A stretch of 64,000 nucleotides of DNA from an uncultured Lachnospiraceae bacterium (GTDB taxonomy: Bacteria; Bacillota; Clostridia; Lachnospirales; Lachnospiraceae). Below the pieces are notes generated by a model, which ran no database searches, had not been told where the DNA came from, and saw only the letters and a list, made by a program, of their open reading frames with translations. Positions 1 through 9,384 of the stretch are shown here, piece after piece. The stretch is from assembly GCA_944376125.1 (NCBI GenBank), contig CALWBQ010000031.1:20591-84590 (forward strand). Reading direction: 5' to 3'. Position 1 is the stretch's first letter. Each line of letters begins with the position of its first letter. The position numbers were made by a program, and so were the translations under genes.

Positions 1-189
1 ACAATGACCCCGGCAGGCGCTGCATTCCCCTATGGAAAGGACCCGAAAGATACCAATATCCGGATCGCGCCGACGTATCCGCCGTTAGGAGATCTGAGTA
101 TTGCGATGGAACTGTTTTCTCTCTGCGTAAAGCTGGCCAGCGTAGAAAAACTGCTGGCTGATATGAAAGAAAACAAGGCTGCAGAATAA
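1..189 (+). CDS. PLP-dependent aminotransferase, class I/II fold (3' end only)
   Basis: Only the last 62 codons or so are present; the reading frame is open from base 1, so the gene starts upstream of the window. The visible tail carries NIRIAPTYPP followed by an amphipathic helix ending EKLLADMKENKAAE. This resembles the C-terminus of class I/II aminotransferases common in Lachnospiraceae, where the Arg of NIRIAP is the family's carboxylate-binding region. No catalytic lysine is visible because the core lies outside the window, so substrate cannot be assigned. An intrinsic terminator follows directly, so this is the end of its transcription unit. The family call rests on a short tail and is moderate. 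Confidence 0.65.
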   Translation, partial: TMTPAGAAFPYGKDPKDTNIRIAPTYPPLGDLSIAMELFSLCVKLASVEKLLADMKENKAAE

Positions 190-193
190 AAAT

Positions 194-238
194 ACAGGGG
201 GACGCAGATGAAAAAAGTCTGCGCCCCTGTTTTATTTT
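194..238 (+). terminator. intrinsic terminator after the aminotransferase
   Basis: The left arm ACAGGGG..CGCAGA pairs with TCTGCGCCCCTGT, with a two-base bulge on the left arm. The stem is followed by a T-rich run (TTTTATTTT). Confidence 0.85.
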
Positions 239-278
239 CACAAGATTTTTGTAATGTTATGTAGAGCAGGGTGTTGAT

Positions 279-1325
279 ATGGAGAACCAGTTGCAGGAGA
301 AAAAAGGGTGGGGGAAAAAGCTGATTCCCTGGGCGGCGGTCATCGGGGCAGCGGTACTGTTCCTATGCAGTTTTTTGGGAGATATACAAAAAAAAGAGAT
401 TGAGCCAGTGTCCCGGTCAGCCTTTGCCTTGGATACGTTCATTACGGTTACTCTTTACGACAGCGGGGACACAGAGATCCTGGATGGCTGCATCCAACTG
501 TGCCAGGACTATGAACAGCTTCTGAGCAAGACGATCGAGACCAGCGAGATCTATCAGCTGAATCACAGAGATCCGTCTGTAAAGAGAATGAAAGTTTCCC
601 CGGAGACGGCGGAGGTGATTGAAAAGGGGCTGTATTACAGCGCTCTGTCAGGGGGAGCCTTTGATATTACCATCGAGCCGGCATCAGCTCTGTGGGATTT
701 TAACGGGGAGGAGAGCGAACTTCCGGATGAGGAGGCTCTGAAGGAAGCGACAGCAAAAGTAGGCTATGAGAAAGTATCGGTAGAGGGCAATGAGATCGTT
801 TTTCAGGACAGCGAGACAACGTTTGACCTGGGAGGAATTGCAAAGGGGTATATTGCTGACAAAATGAAGGAATATTTACTAGAGAAAGGCGTGAAAAGCG
901 CTGTAATTAACCTGGGAGGCAATGTGCTGTGCGTAGGTGGACGAACAGACGGAAGCCCGTTCCAGATTGGTCTGCGAGAGCCCTTCGGAGACAGGAATCA
1001 GCAGATTGCTGTCCTTAAAATCCGGGACTTGTCGGTAGTTTCCTCCGGTGTCTATGAGCGGCATTTTGTAAAAGATGGGGTAAACTACCACCATATTTTA
1101 AACCCTGAAACCGGCTGGCCTTACCAGAATGGCCTGGCTTCTGTCACGATTGTCTCGGAAAGTTCTGCCGACGGAGATGCCCTGAGCACGGTCTGCTTTT
1201 CCCTGGGTCTGGAAAAGGGGATGGAGCTGGCAGATTCTCTCCCCGGCATTTGTGCCTATTTTATTACAGAGGACGGGGAGATCCATTATTCTGCGGGGGC
1301 ATTGGAATTGGTTGCAAAGCAGTAA
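279..1325 (+). CDS. apbE: FAD:protein FMN transferase (ApbE family)
   Basis: 348 aa. ApbE enzymes transfer FMN from FAD to a Thr in partner proteins (for example Rnf/Nqr subunits or flavin-based extracellular electron-transfer proteins) on the outer face of the membrane. Residues about 14-34 form one membrane segment, so the catalytic domain is tethered outside. Family motifs seen are DLGGIAKGYIAD (183-194), INLGGN (210-214), HHILNPETGWP (271-281) and the metal-binding SADGDALST (296-304). The start is supported by AGCAGGG seven bases upstream. A good sigma-A promoter for the next genes lies in its 3' end. No flavoprotein partner is encoded nearby, so the substrate is unknown. Confidence 0.93.
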   Translation: MENQLQEKKGWGKKLIPWAAVIGAAVLFLCSFLGDIQKKEIEPVSRSAFALDTFITVTLYDSGDTEILDGCIQLCQDYEQLLSKTIETSEIYQLNHRDPSVKRMKVSPETAEVIEKGLYYSALSGGAFDITIEPASALWDFNGEESELPDEEALKEATAKVGYEKVSVEGNEIVFQDSETTFDLGGIAKGYIADKMKEYLLEKGVKSAVINLGGNVLCVGGRTDGSPFQIGLREPFGDRNQQIAVLKIRDLSVVSSGVYERHFVKDGVNYHHILNPETGWPYQNGLASVTIVSESSADGDALSTVCFSLGLEKGMELADSLPGICAYFITEDGEIHYSAGALELVAKQ

Positions 1326-1340
1326 AATGGATAGTATAAT
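1312..1340 (+). promoter_or_regulatory. sigma-A type promoter for the GtrA/YfhO/argH unit
   Basis: TTGCAA (1312-1317), 17-bp spacer, TATAAT (1335-1340). It begins inside the apbE 3' end and points at the GtrA gene. Confidence 0.65.
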
Positions 1341-1426
1341 GAACTCTGAGATTCTGTAGATTGGCCTCCGCGGAAAGACAATACGGTACGGCCCGATTTT
1401 GGGAAAATAGCACGGGAGATGGAATC

Positions 1427-1864
1427 ATGCTGGAAAAACTGTGGAAGAAATTTGTTAATTATGAGACGGTCAGCTATATCATCTGCGGGGTCCTGACAAC
1501 AGCAGTAGACTGGGTTGTGTATGCAGTGGTGTGCGAGGCAGGGATTGACTATCGGATCGCCCAGGCAGTATCCTGGGCTGCCGCAGTGGCCTTCGCCTAT
1601 GTAGTGAATAAACTGATTGTCTTTAAAAATTTTAATTTCCATCCGGGATATCTGTGGAAAGAATTCTGTTCTTTTGTAGCCTGCCGCGGCTTTTCCGGCG
1701 TGCTGACCTGGGTGATGCTGGTCGTTATGGTGGATTGGATGGCCTGGAACAAATATCTGGCCAAGGTGTTTGTCTCTGCAGTTAATCTGGTTCTGAACTA
1801 TGTGTTCAGCAAGCTGTGGATTTTTAAAGATTCAAAGGAGAAAGAAGGCAGCGATGCGGCGTGA
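1427..1864 (+). CDS. GtrA-family membrane protein
   Basis: 145 aa from ATG 1427, preceded by GGAGATGG; a longer reading from 1361 lacks a ribosome site. Four hydrophobic segments and VVNKLIVFKN / VFSKLWIFKD motifs identify the GtrA family. These small proteins act with glycosyltransferases to move polyprenyl-phosphate-linked sugars across the membrane. In Bacillus and Listeria, a GtrA-type protein (GtcA), the glycosyltransferase CsbB and the membrane protein YfhO glycosylate teichoic acids. Here the gene overlaps a YfhO-family gene by 11 bases, so the pair probably works in the same kind of pathway. The CsbB-like glycosyltransferase is not in this window. Confidence 0.85.
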   Translation: MLEKLWKKFVNYETVSYIICGVLTTAVDWVVYAVVCEAGIDYRIAQAVSWAAAVAFAYVVNKLIVFKNFNFHPGYLWKEFCSFVACRGFSGVLTWVMLVVMVDWMAWNKYLAKVFVSAVNLVLNYVFSKLWIFKDSKEKEGSDAA

Positions 1865-4682
1865 GGAAGTAGAAAAGGTTTCCAGAGAATTGGAGGAATT
1901 GCTTGATATGCAGGAAAATATGGGACGACAGCCCGGCCCGGCCCAGGAACCTTACCCAGATAGAACCAGGACACCTGGAGCCGAGGAGTTGGAAAAGGCC
2001 CAGCAGGAGTATGCGCGGCTGAAAGAGGAAGCTGACAGGGAGATTGATTTTGAGGAAGTCAGTCTGGAAGATGACGATAGTGATCTGGAAGACAGCGGCC
2101 TGGAGGATAGTTATCTGGAGGAAGAGGCAGAGGAAGCTGGAGAAGAGTACTTTGACAGTGGTTTTGAGGAGGATGAGGCGGAAGAATTGCCCCGCACCAG
2201 GGAGAACGGTCTGATTCGTCCGGGAGATGGATTGACAGCAGCCTTTGTCGTGCCGGTCTTGATTATGATCATCATCTTCATCCAGAGAGGAATCTTCCCT
2301 TTTGGGGAGGAGAGTTTCCTGAGAACGGATATGTACCATCAGTACGCTCCATTTTTTTCTGAATTTCAATATAAGCTGACCCACGGAGGAAGCCTTCTGT
2401 ACAGTTGGGATGTGGGGATGGGAGTCAATTTCTCAGCCCTCTATGCCTATTATTTGGCAAGCCCTGTCAACTGGCTTTTGATTCTGTGCCCTAAAGGGCT
2501 GATCATTGAGTTTATGACCTACACCATTGTCTTGAAAATCGGGCTGGCTGGCCTGGCGATGGCGTGGTATCTGCGCCGGCACTGCGGCACAAAGGACTTT
2601 GGTGTGGCCTTTTTCGGGATTTTCTATGCCTTATCCGGCTATATGGCGGCATACAGCTGGAATATTATGTGGCTGGACTGCATCTGGCTGTTCCCGGTGA
2701 TTATGCTGGGATTGGAGCGGCTGGTGAGAGAAAGGAAACCGCTGCTCTATTGTATCTCTCTGGGAATGTCGATACTTTCCAACTATTATATTTCCATCAT
2801 GGTCTGCATATTCATGGTGATTTACTTTGTCAGCCTTCTTATTTTAGAAGGCAGAAGAAGTCTGGGAACTACAGCCAGGTCGGTGTGGCAGTTTGCCGTC
2901 TACTCTTTGGCGGCAGGAGGGCTGGCAGCGGTGGTTCTGATGCCGGAGATTTTTGCCCTGCAGTCTACGGCCTCCGGAGATTTCAATTTTCCGCAGACGA
3001 TCAGTTCCTATTTTTCTATATTTGACATGATCGCACGCCACATCGGCAATGTGGAGACGGAGATCGGCTTGGATCACTGGCCTAATATCTACTGTGGTGT
3101 GGCTGTGCTGATGTTTGTGCTGCTGTATCTGGGCTGCAGGCAGATTCAGGTAAAGGAGAAAGCGGTCTACATGGGCCTTCTGCTGTTCTTTTTTGCCAGT
3201 TTCTCTGTAAATGTGCTGAATTTTATCTGGCATGGTTTTCACTATCCCAACAGTCTGCCGTGCCGTCAGTCCTTTATTTATATCTTCCTGGTTTTGACGG
3301 TCTGCTACCGAGCCTATATGTACCTGAGGGAAACCTCGATCCGTCATCTGGCAGTTGCCTTTTGGGGGGCCTGCTGCTTTGTGATTCTGGCTGAAAAGCT
3401 GGTGACGGAAGAAGATTTTCATTTTTCTGTATTTTATGTGGCTATTATTTTTCTGGCGGCCTATGCTGGGCTGATCTGGCTTTACCTGAAGAGAAAAACC
3501 AGCCGGAATGTCCTGGTGCTGATGGCTCTTGGGCTGGTTTCCATCGAGGCAGCGGTGAATACCACAGTGACTTCTGTCACGACAACCAGCCGGACCAGCT
3601 ATACGGCTGACAATGAGGATGTGATCAAGCTGGTAGAAGGGCTGCTGCCCAGCGATACCTTCTTTCGGGTTGAGAAGGTTACGAGAAAGACGAAAAATGA
3701 CGGCGCATGGATGAATTTCCCGTCCGTGTCCCTGTTTTCTTCCACAGCGAACGCGGATCTGTCGGATTTTTTTGAGAAACTGGGATGTGAAAGCTCTACG
3801 AATGCCTACAGTATTACTGGAAGTACTCCTCTGGTAGATTCGCTATTTTCTGTCAAATATGCACTGTATACAGGAAAACCGGAATATGAGGATCATATTT
3901 CCTATGTGGAAGAGTCGGGGAATACCTATCTGTATGAGAATCTGTATACCCTTCCGCTTGGATTTATGATTGATTCCAGCCTGGAATGGAACTGGCAGAC
4001 AGACATGGCCAACCCAGCTGATGTCCAGAATGATTTATGCAGAATCATTGGGGCAGACCCGGTGCTCTGGGAAACGTATGGGGAAGTTCTGGGCAACCAG
4101 TTTACCTTTGTGCCGGAGGAATCTGGAGAATACTATATTTTTGTTATGAACCGGAAGGTGGAGGAGGTCACAGCCACAATCGGTGAGAACTCCGCAACCT
4201 TCGACAATGTGGACCGGGGATATCTGCTGGAGCTTGGGTATCTGGAGGCAGGGACAGAGGTCCTGCTGGAGTGCGATGCCAGCCAGATTATGGATGCCAG
4301 AGCATATCGGTTTGACACAGGAGCCCTGGCGCAGGTCCACGATATATTAAACAGGATGCCCTGGCGCCTTACCCGATGGAATGATACGATTCTGGAGGGG
4401 GAGGTGAATGCCGGATATGAAGGTGTTCTGTTTACTTCCATTCCCTACGATAAAGGGTGGAAGATCACAGTAGACGGGAAGCCGGCAGAGGGGCGGAAGA
4501 TTTTTGATACCTTCCTGGCTGTTGATTTGCCGGAGGGACGCCATACTGTCACCATGGAATATGAACCGGAAGGCCTTCGCCAGGGAGCGATCATCACATT
4601 TGTCAGCGTTCTCTTTGTGGGAGCCGCGGCCGTATGGGGCCGGGCTCAGAGGAGACGCAGAAAGGAGAAAAAGCCAGCATGA
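1854..4682 (+). CDS. YfhO-family polytopic membrane protein (GT-C-like glycosyltransferase)
   Basis: 942 aa from ATG 1854 (AAAGGAG and AGAAGG upstream), overlapping the GtrA gene. Residues 1 to about 118 are a very acidic cytoplasmic extension with repeated L-E-D units. Next comes the YfhO core: about a dozen membrane helices with the loop [17 protein letters not shown] near 160 and [11 protein letters not shown] near 185. The last 330 residues are a soluble beta-rich region ending in one final membrane helix and a basic tail. YfhO is the third component of the CsbB/GtcA teichoic-acid glycosylation system and probably transfers sugar from a polyprenyl carrier to an extracellular polymer. The acidic extension is longer than in the Bacillus protein and unexplained. 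The stop overlaps the argH start (ATGA). Confidence 0.85.
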   Translation: MRREEVEKVSRELEELLDMQENMGRQPGPAQEPYPDRTRTPGAEELEKAQQEYARLKEEADREIDFEEVSLEDDDSDLEDSGLEDSYLEEEAEEAGEEYFDSGFEEDEAEELPRTRENGLIRPGDGLTAAFVVPVLIMIIIFIQRGIFPFGEESFLRTDMYHQYAPFFSEFQYKLTHGGSLLYSWDVGMGVNFSALYAYYLASPVNWLLILCPKGLIIEFMTYTIVLKIGLAGLAMAWYLRRHCGTKDFGVAFFGIFYALSGYMAAYSWNIMWLDCIWLFPVIMLGLERLVRERKPLLYCISLGMSILSNYYISIMVCIFMVIYFVSLLILEGRRSLGTTARSVWQFAVYSLAAGGLAAVVLMPEIFALQSTASGDFNFPQTISSYFSIFDMIARHIGNVETEIGLDHWPNIYCGVAVLMFVLLYLGCRQIQVKEKAVYMGLLLFFFASFSVNVLNFIWHGFHYPNSLPCRQSFIYIFLVLTVCYRAYMYLRETSIRHLAVAFWGACCFVILAEKLVTEEDFHFSVFYVAIIFLAAYAGLIWLYLKRKTSRNVLVLMALGLVSIEAAVNTTVTSVTTTSRTSYTADNEDVIKLVEGLLPSDTFFRVEKVTRKTKNDGAWMNFPSVSLFSSTANADLSDFFEKLGCESSTNAYSITGSTPLVDSLFSVKYALYTGKPEYEDHISYVEESGNTYLYENLYTLPLGFMIDSSLEWNWQTDMANPADVQNDLCRIIGADPVLWETYGEVLGNQFTFVPEESGEYYIFVMNRKVEEVTATIGENSATFDNVDRGYLLELGYLEAGTEVLLECDASQIMDARAYRFDTGALAQVHDILNRMPWRLTRWNDTILEGEVNAGYEGVLFTSIPYDKGWKITVDGKPAEGRKIFDTFLAVDLPEGRHTVTMEYEPEGLRQGAIITFVSVLFVGAAAVWGRAQRRRRKEKKPA

Positions 4683-6052
4683 AATTATGGGGCGGAAGAT
4701 TTACGAAGGAAACAAATGAATTAGTGCACAATTTTAACGAATCCCTGTCCTTTGATCAAAAGTTTTACCGTCAGGATATCAAGGGGAGTATTGCCCATGT
4801 GACGATGCTTGCAAAGCAGGGTATTTTAACTGAGGAAGATAAAGAGAAAATTGTAGATGGATTAAATGGGATTCTGGAAGATATTGACAGCGGAAAGCTG
4901 AAGATTGAGCCGGGGGCAGAGGATATCCACTCTTTTGTAGAAGAGACGCTGACCCAGCGGATCGGAGAGGCGGGAAAACGCCTGCATACCGGCCGCAGCC
5001 GCAATGACCAGGTGGCTCTGGATATGAAACTGTATATCCGGGACGAGGTGCAGGAGACGGCGGCCCTCATCAAGGATCTGCAGAGAGAACTGCTGACTAT
5101 TATGGAAGAAAATATTGATACGTTTATGCCAGGTTTTACCCACTTGCAGAAGGCGCAGCCAATCACGCTGGCCCACCATATGGGGGCCTACTATGAGATG
5201 TTTGCCAGAGACAGAGGGAGACTTCACGATATTTATGAGAGGATGAACTACTGCCCTCTGGGTTCCGGTGCTCTGGCTGGAACCACATATCCGCTGGACA
5301 GAGAGTATACGGCACAGCTTTTAGGCTTCTATGGCCCAACTCTAAATTCTATGGATTCTGTCTCTGACCGGGATTATCTGATTGAGCTGCTGGCAGCCCT
5401 CTCTACTATTGCTATGCATTTAAGCCGTTTCTGTGAGGAAATTATTATCTGGAATACCAATGAATATCAGTTTGTAGAGATTGATGATTCCTACAGTACA
5501 GGCAGCAGCATTATGCCTCAGAAAAAGAATCCGGATATCGCAGAGTTGATCAGAGGAAAGACGGGGCGGGTCTACGGTGCTCTGATGGCTCTCCTTACCA
5601 CGATGAAGGGCCTGCCGCTGGCATACAATAAGGATATGCAGGAAGATAAGGAGCTTACCTTTGACGCCATTGACACGGTGAAAGGCTGCCTGGCTCTCTT
5701 TACTGGCATGATTTCAACAATGACTTTTAAGAAAGATGTGATGGAGGCCAGCGCGAAGAACGGATTTACTAACGCCACAGATGCAGCTGATTACCTGGTA
5801 GGCAAAGGGGTTCCTTTCCGCGATGCCCACGGGATTGTCGGACGGCTGGTGCTGTATTGCCTGGAAAAAGGAATTGCGCTGGATGATATGACTCTGGATG
5901 AATATAAGGCAATCAGCCCAGTATTTGAAGATGACATTTATGATGCAATCAGTCTGAGAACTTGTGTGGAGAAGAGGACGACCATCGGCGCACCGGGGAG
6001 AGAAGCGATGGAGCGGGTGATCGCTATCTACAAAGACCAGTTAAAGGATTGA
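4679..6052 (+). CDS. argH: argininosuccinate lyase
   Basis: 457 aa. Cleaves argininosuccinate to arginine and fumarate, the last step of arginine synthesis. Starts MKLWGGRF at 4679 with AAAGGAG 12 bases upstream; its ATG overlaps the stop of the YfhO gene. Fumarase/lyase superfamily motifs are clear: TGRSRNDQ (104-111), the THLQKAQP loop (154-161) and the signature [12 protein letters not shown] (275-286) with the catalytic serine loop. Length is normal for ArgH. It is separated from argG, argCJBD and argR, all in this window, and is transcribed with cell-surface genes rather than with other arg genes. Confidence 0.97.
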   Translation: MKLWGGRFTKETNELVHNFNESLSFDQKFYRQDIKGSIAHVTMLAKQGILTEEDKEKIVDGLNGILEDIDSGKLKIEPGAEDIHSFVEETLTQRIGEAGKRLHTGRSRNDQVALDMKLYIRDEVQETAALIKDLQRELLTIMEENIDTFMPGFTHLQKAQPITLAHHMGAYYEMFARDRGRLHDIYERMNYCPLGSGALAGTTYPLDREYTAQLLGFYGPTLNSMDSVSDRDYLIELLAALSTIAMHLSRFCEEIIIWNTNEYQFVEIDDSYSTGSSIMPQKKNPDIAELIRGKTGRVYGALMALLTTMKGLPLAYNKDMQEDKELTFDAIDTVKGCLALFTGMISTMTFKKDVMEASAKNGFTNATDAADYLVGKGVPFRDAHGIVGRLVLYCLEKGIALDDMTLDEYKAISPVFEDDIYDAISLRTCVEKRTTIGAPGREAMERVIAIYKDQLKD

Positions 6053-6056
6053 AACT

Positions 6057-6072
6057 TGTTGTATTTGCAACA
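6057..6072 (+). promoter_or_regulatory. palindrome upstream of the Crp/Fnr gene, candidate operator
   Basis: Perfect inverted repeat TGTTG-N6-CAACA, 25 bases before the start of the Crp/Fnr-family gene. The 5-6-5 layout matches Crp/Fnr sites in general (Crp TGTGA-N6-TCACA), so it may be the regulator's own operator. Confidence 0.4.
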
Positions 6073-6096
6073 TATAAGCAAGGAAAACAACAAATC

Positions 6097-6765
6097 ATGG
6101 AACGATATTTGCACGTGATAAAAAAAACACCGCTATTTTACGGGCTTAGGGAAGAAGAAATTCCGACCATGCTCCAATGTATGGCGGCAGACCAGAGGCA
6201 GTACCAGGAAGGTGAATTCATCTGCAGAATGGGGGAGGCGGCCACCGACTTTGCCATGGTGCTGGATGGAAAGGCAAGGATTATCCGGGAAGATTTCTGG
6301 GGCGGAGCGGAGCAGTTTGAAGAGCTGGGGCCTGGAGATCTGTTTGGGCCAGAGTATGCCTGCGCTCAGGCGACGATTCTGCCGGTAGGGCTGATGGCGG
6401 AGACGGCCTGTGAGGCGGTTTTTATGGAATATAAGAGGATGATCACAGTATGCAATCTGGCCTGTGATTTTCACAATCGCCTGCTTCAGAACATGCTGCG
6501 GATCCTGGCGGAGCGAAATGTAGCTATGGACCGGAACCTTCGCCATATGGCCAAAAAGACTACCCGGCAGAAGCTGCTGTCCTACCTCTCCGAGGAAGCC
6601 ATCCGAAAGGGGAGCCCTTCTTTTGAGATTTCCTACAGCCGCCAGGAGCTGGCGGATTACTTAGGAGTGGACAGAAGCGCTATGTCCAATGAGATCAGCA
6701 AACTTCAGCGGGAGGGCTATCTGGAGGCACGGAGAAATCTGTTTGTGCTGAAGGCCGGAAAATAA
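6097..6765 (+). CDS. Crp/Fnr family transcriptional regulator
   Basis: 222 aa from ATG 6097 (AAGGAAA upstream). The N-terminal half is a cyclic-nucleotide-binding-like beta-roll with GEFICRMGEAATDFAMVLDGKARI and LGPGDLFGPEYA. A dimerisation helix follows, then a C-terminal Crp-type winged helix with SRQELADYLGVDRSAMSNEI as the HTH. There is no Cys cluster for a 4Fe-4S centre as in FNR and no obvious heme-binding His, so the ligand is unknown. A palindrome directly upstream suggests autoregulation. A terminator follows. Targets cannot be inferred from context. Confidence 0.88.
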   Translation: MERYLHVIKKTPLFYGLREEEIPTMLQCMAADQRQYQEGEFICRMGEAATDFAMVLDGKARIIREDFWGGAEQFEELGPGDLFGPEYACAQATILPVGLMAETACEAVFMEYKRMITVCNLACDFHNRLLQNMLRILAERNVAMDRNLRHMAKKTTRQKLLSYLSEEAIRKGSPSFEISYSRQELADYLGVDRSAMSNEISKLQREGYLEARRNLFVLKAGK

Positions 6766-6786
6766 AATATTGATCTGTGATAAGTG

Positions 6787-6825
6787 AGCAGGACATCTCC
6801 TCAAGAGAGCGGTCCTGCTTTTTTC
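6787..6825 (+). terminator. intrinsic terminator after the Crp/Fnr gene
   Basis: AGCAGGAC (6787-6794) pairs with GTCCTGCT (6812-6819), with additional inner pairing CTC/GAG, followed by TTTTTT. Confidence 0.88.
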
Positions 6826-6899
6826 TTTCCATTGCTGTCCTCTTCTCAGCGTATTGCCAGATGAATATATAACAATAAAAAGAGTTTGAGGTTGACAGG

Positions 6900-7808
6900 A
6901 TGAGTTTTGGATTGGCATTGTCTGGGGGAGGGGCCAGGGGAGCAGCCCATGTGGGCGTGCTGATGGCGCTGAGAGAGCATGGGTTTTGGCCGGACTGTAT
7001 GGCGGGAACCAGCGCAGGCAGCATTGTAGCAGGCTGCATAGCATCGGGGGTGGCTTTAGAGAAATTAAAAAAAGAAGTAGAATATTTGTCAGAGTGTGGA
7101 AAATGGTATCTGGATCCAGACTATAGAGGGATGATCCAGTTTATTCCCCAGATGCTGGCGAGAAAACCAGCCAGCCTGAAAGGATTTTTGAAAGGAAACA
7201 GGCTGGAAAGATTTTTGTGCGAAGTTACTGAGGGAAGGCGGCTGGAAGAGTGTCCGATGGGGGTTCTGATTCCCGCGGTGGATCTGTATTCCGGCAAAAC
7301 AGTGACCTATACAAATATAAAATCTCCAAAGCCCTTTCCGCGAGAGGTTTCTGGGGAGACCGTCATCTGGGAGGAGAGCGGGATGCTCTGCGCTATTATG
7401 ATGGCCAGCAGCAGTGTCCCTGGAGTGTTTTGCCCAAGACAGTTGGATGGCCGGCTTTTAGTAGACGGAGGAGTGACCAACAATCTTCCTGTGAGCCTGC
7501 TGGCGGCAGCAGGCGTGGAGACGATCATTGCTGTGGATGTGGGAGGGCAGAGTGAGATGCCAGGAAAATATTCCATTCTGGACATTGTCAGCCGCTCTCT
7601 GGAGATCCGAGGAGAGAGTCTGGAAATGTGCCACGCCCAAGGGGAAATTTTGACGCTGCATCCCCGACTTCCCAAAAGTGCGGGGCTGCTGGATTTTTCT
7701 TCCATGGAGGAGCTGATGCAGATTGGATATGATGATACCGTAAAACAGATGGCTTCTGTTCGGAGAGCATTGTCGCCAAAAAAATTTAGAAAAAATGAAC
7801 GATTTTAG
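6900..7808 (+). CDS. patatin-like phospholipase family protein
   Basis: 302 aa. Starts MSFGLALSGGGARG: the glycine-rich oxyanion motif GGGARG (residues 9-14) is followed by the nucleophile elbow GTSAG (serine near 40) and the catalytic aspartate in LLVDGGVTNNLPV (near 190). This is the Ser-Asp dyad of bacterial patatins of the RssA/YchK type, probably hydrolysing lipid acyl esters at the inner membrane surface. No signal peptide is seen. The gene ends 49 bases before an ECF sigma-factor gene, and a candidate promoter for the sigma factor lies in its last codons. Substrate unknown. Confidence 0.9.
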   Translation: MSFGLALSGGGARGAAHVGVLMALREHGFWPDCMAGTSAGSIVAGCIASGVALEKLKKEVEYLSECGKWYLDPDYRGMIQFIPQMLARKPASLKGFLKGNRLERFLCEVTEGRRLEECPMGVLIPAVDLYSGKTVTYTNIKSPKPFPREVSGETVIWEESGMLCAIMMASSSVPGVFCPRQLDGRLLVDGGVTNNLPVSLLAAAGVETIIAVDVGGQSEMPGKYSILDIVSRSLEIRGESLEMCHAQGEILTLHPRLPKSAGLLDFSSMEELMQIGYDDTVKQMASVRRALSPKKFRKNERF

Positions 7809-7829
7809 CCCGACGGGTCTCTATATAAT
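7796..7829 (+). promoter_or_regulatory. promoter region of the ECF sigma gene
   Basis: TATAAT at 7824-7829 is a sigma-A -10 with a poor -35 (GATTTT). The same stretch also has TGAAC (7796-7800) about 17 bases before GGTCTC, a layout like autoregulated ECF promoters. Which one is used cannot be told by eye. Confidence 0.45.
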
Positions 7830-7857
7830 AGATGTACATCAAAACAGGAAGGAGGAG

Positions 7858-8466
7858 ATGGAGTTGGAAAATGAAGAGCTGGTTCTGAGAATGATGGCAG
7901 ACGATGTGGATGCCCTGGAAGAGCTGATGAAACGGACCCAGAAGGATATTTTCCGGCTGGCATATCTGATTTCCGGCAGCTATGCAGACAGCGAGGACAT
8001 TGTGCAGGAGACCTATGTGCAGGTGTATATAAAAAGGAAAACCATCCGGGATCCGCGGGCTTTTAAGTCCTGGCTGATTCGGATGATGACCCGGATAGCC
8101 TGGCGGTATCTGAAGAAGATGAAGAGGGAGCAGCCTGCCGGAGAGAATATGGAAGAATGGCAGAACAATATTTTGGAGACAGAGGGAACTTGGACGTTGG
8201 AAAGAGAAAGTGTGGAATCTGTGTCCGAGACGGCAGAGCGGAATGAGGAGGCTAGAGAACTGTATGGAGCCATCAGCCGCCTCCCCGTCAAGCAGAGAAC
8301 TGCGGTGATTCTGTATTACTTTGAGGGGATGAACACGAGGGAGATTGCAGAAGTGTCCGGCTGTCTGGAAGGAACCGTGAAGTCCCGGCTGCATGCGGCC
8401 AGGAAGCGGCTGAAAGAGGAATTGTACGGCGGCAGATTGCCGGAGGAAAGGAGGATATCCGTATGA
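7858..8466 (+). CDS. ECF-type RNA polymerase sigma factor
   Basis: 202 aa from ATG 7858, after AGGAAGG/GGAGG; TTG 7864 is an alternative start. Region 2 includes DVDALEELMKRTQKDIFRLAYLI and DSEDIVQETYVQVYIKR; region 4 includes LPVKQRTAVILYYFEGMNTREIAEV followed by the HTH GCLEGTVKSRLHAARKRLKEEL. It directs RNA polymerase to a small stress regulon. The next gene, overlapping by ATGA, encodes a membrane protein expected to be its anti-sigma factor. The inducing signal is unknown. Confidence 0.93.
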   Translation: MELENEELVLRMMADDVDALEELMKRTQKDIFRLAYLISGSYADSEDIVQETYVQVYIKRKTIRDPRAFKSWLIRMMTRIAWRYLKKMKREQPAGENMEEWQNNILETEGTWTLERESVESVSETAERNEEARELYGAISRLPVKQRTAVILYYFEGMNTREIAEVSGCLEGTVKSRLHAARKRLKEELYGGRLPEERRISV

Positions 8467-9299
8467 CAGACCTGGAGGAAGGAAAAAAGGATAAAGAGAA
8501 AGTAAGAACCAAACAGGAAGGCAGCTTGGACAGCCAGATTCGGGAAGCCTTGGCATACCAGGTATCTTCCCTGCCGGAGCTTCCAAACAGGGAGGATGCC
8601 TTGAGGAGCCGGACAGTCCGTCAGATTAAGGAGGAGCAGACAATGAAGAAACGGAGTTGGAATATTAAAAAAATAGCAGTGGCGGCGGCAGCAATGTGCG
8701 TGCTGGGCAGTGCAGTGGTGATGGCGGCAGGCCAGTTTACGGCTTTTGAGAGCCACAGCTATCAGAATGAAGCAGTTGCAGATTACAGCCAGATTGGGGA
8801 GATGTCACAGGCATACAGCGTTCCGTTTGAAGTGAAAGGGCCGGAGTCTTTCAGCAATGGATTTACTTTTAAAGAATGTTGGCCGATCCACGAGAGCGGT
8901 GTGGACGATGATGGGAACAAAACTCAGCTGGCCACGGCAGTTACGATGACTTACCAGAAGGAAGGAATGGCGGATGTGAGCCTGAATCAGAGCCAGGCAG
9001 TGGCTGGGATGGAAGACGGAATCGATAGAGGAAACAGCCACCAGGATGGAGAGATCACGTACTACTACAATCGGGATCACTATAAATTTGTTCCGCCGTC
9101 CTATGAGCTGTCAGAGGAGGAGCAGTCTGCAGTAGATGCCGGGGAACTGTATGTCTCCTACGGCACAGATCAGGTGGTAGAGAATGAGATTTCTTCCGTG
9201 TCCTGGACCAGCGGAGGTGTTCTCTATGTGCTTCAGTCTTTTGACACATCTCTGACAGAAGACCAGATGGTGGATATGGCGAGAGAAGTCATGGAGTAG
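8463..9299 (+). CDS. membrane-anchored anti-sigma factor (DUF4367-like)
   Basis: 278 aa. An N-terminal cytoplasmic part of about 66 residues (SLDSQIREALAYQVSSLPELP) precedes one membrane helix at about 67-88 (IAVAAAAMCVLGSAVVMAAG). An outside domain of 190 residues follows, with no recognisable enzyme motif. The ATGA overlap with the ECF sigma gene and the one-helix layout fit an anti-sigma factor that holds the sigma factor at the membrane and senses an envelope signal. No classical zinc anti-sigma HxxxCxxC motif is present, so the binding mode is inferred. Confidence 0.72.
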   Translation: MTDLEEGKKDKEKVRTKQEGSLDSQIREALAYQVSSLPELPNREDALRSRTVRQIKEEQTMKKRSWNIKKIAVAAAAMCVLGSAVVMAAGQFTAFESHSYQNEAVADYSQIGEMSQAYSVPFEVKGPESFSNGFTFKECWPIHESGVDDDGNKTQLATAVTMTYQKEGMADVSLNQSQAVAGMEDGIDRGNSHQDGEITYYYNRDHYKFVPPSYELSEEEQSAVDAGELYVSYGTDQVVENEISSVSWTSGGVLYVLQSFDTSLTEDQMVDMAREVME

Positions 9300-9328
9300 G
9301 CGCGGGACAGTTACTTTTTAGTGCCTGC

Positions 9329-9357
9329 TTTTCAGAAAAGCTCAGTTCCGGTATAAT
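9329..9357 (+). promoter_or_regulatory. promoter of the MBL-fold hydrolase gene
   Basis: TTTTCA (weak -35, 9329-9334), 17-bp spacer, TATAAT (9352-9357), 28 bases before the start codon. Confidence 0.5.
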
Positions 9358-9384
9358 AATAAAAAACGGAAAGGAGCAGGAACC

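Noticed and set aside
7786..8586. 266-residue minus-strand frame across the ECF sigma gene
   Set aside because: Fully antisense to the sigma factor and start of its anti-sigma gene; no family features.
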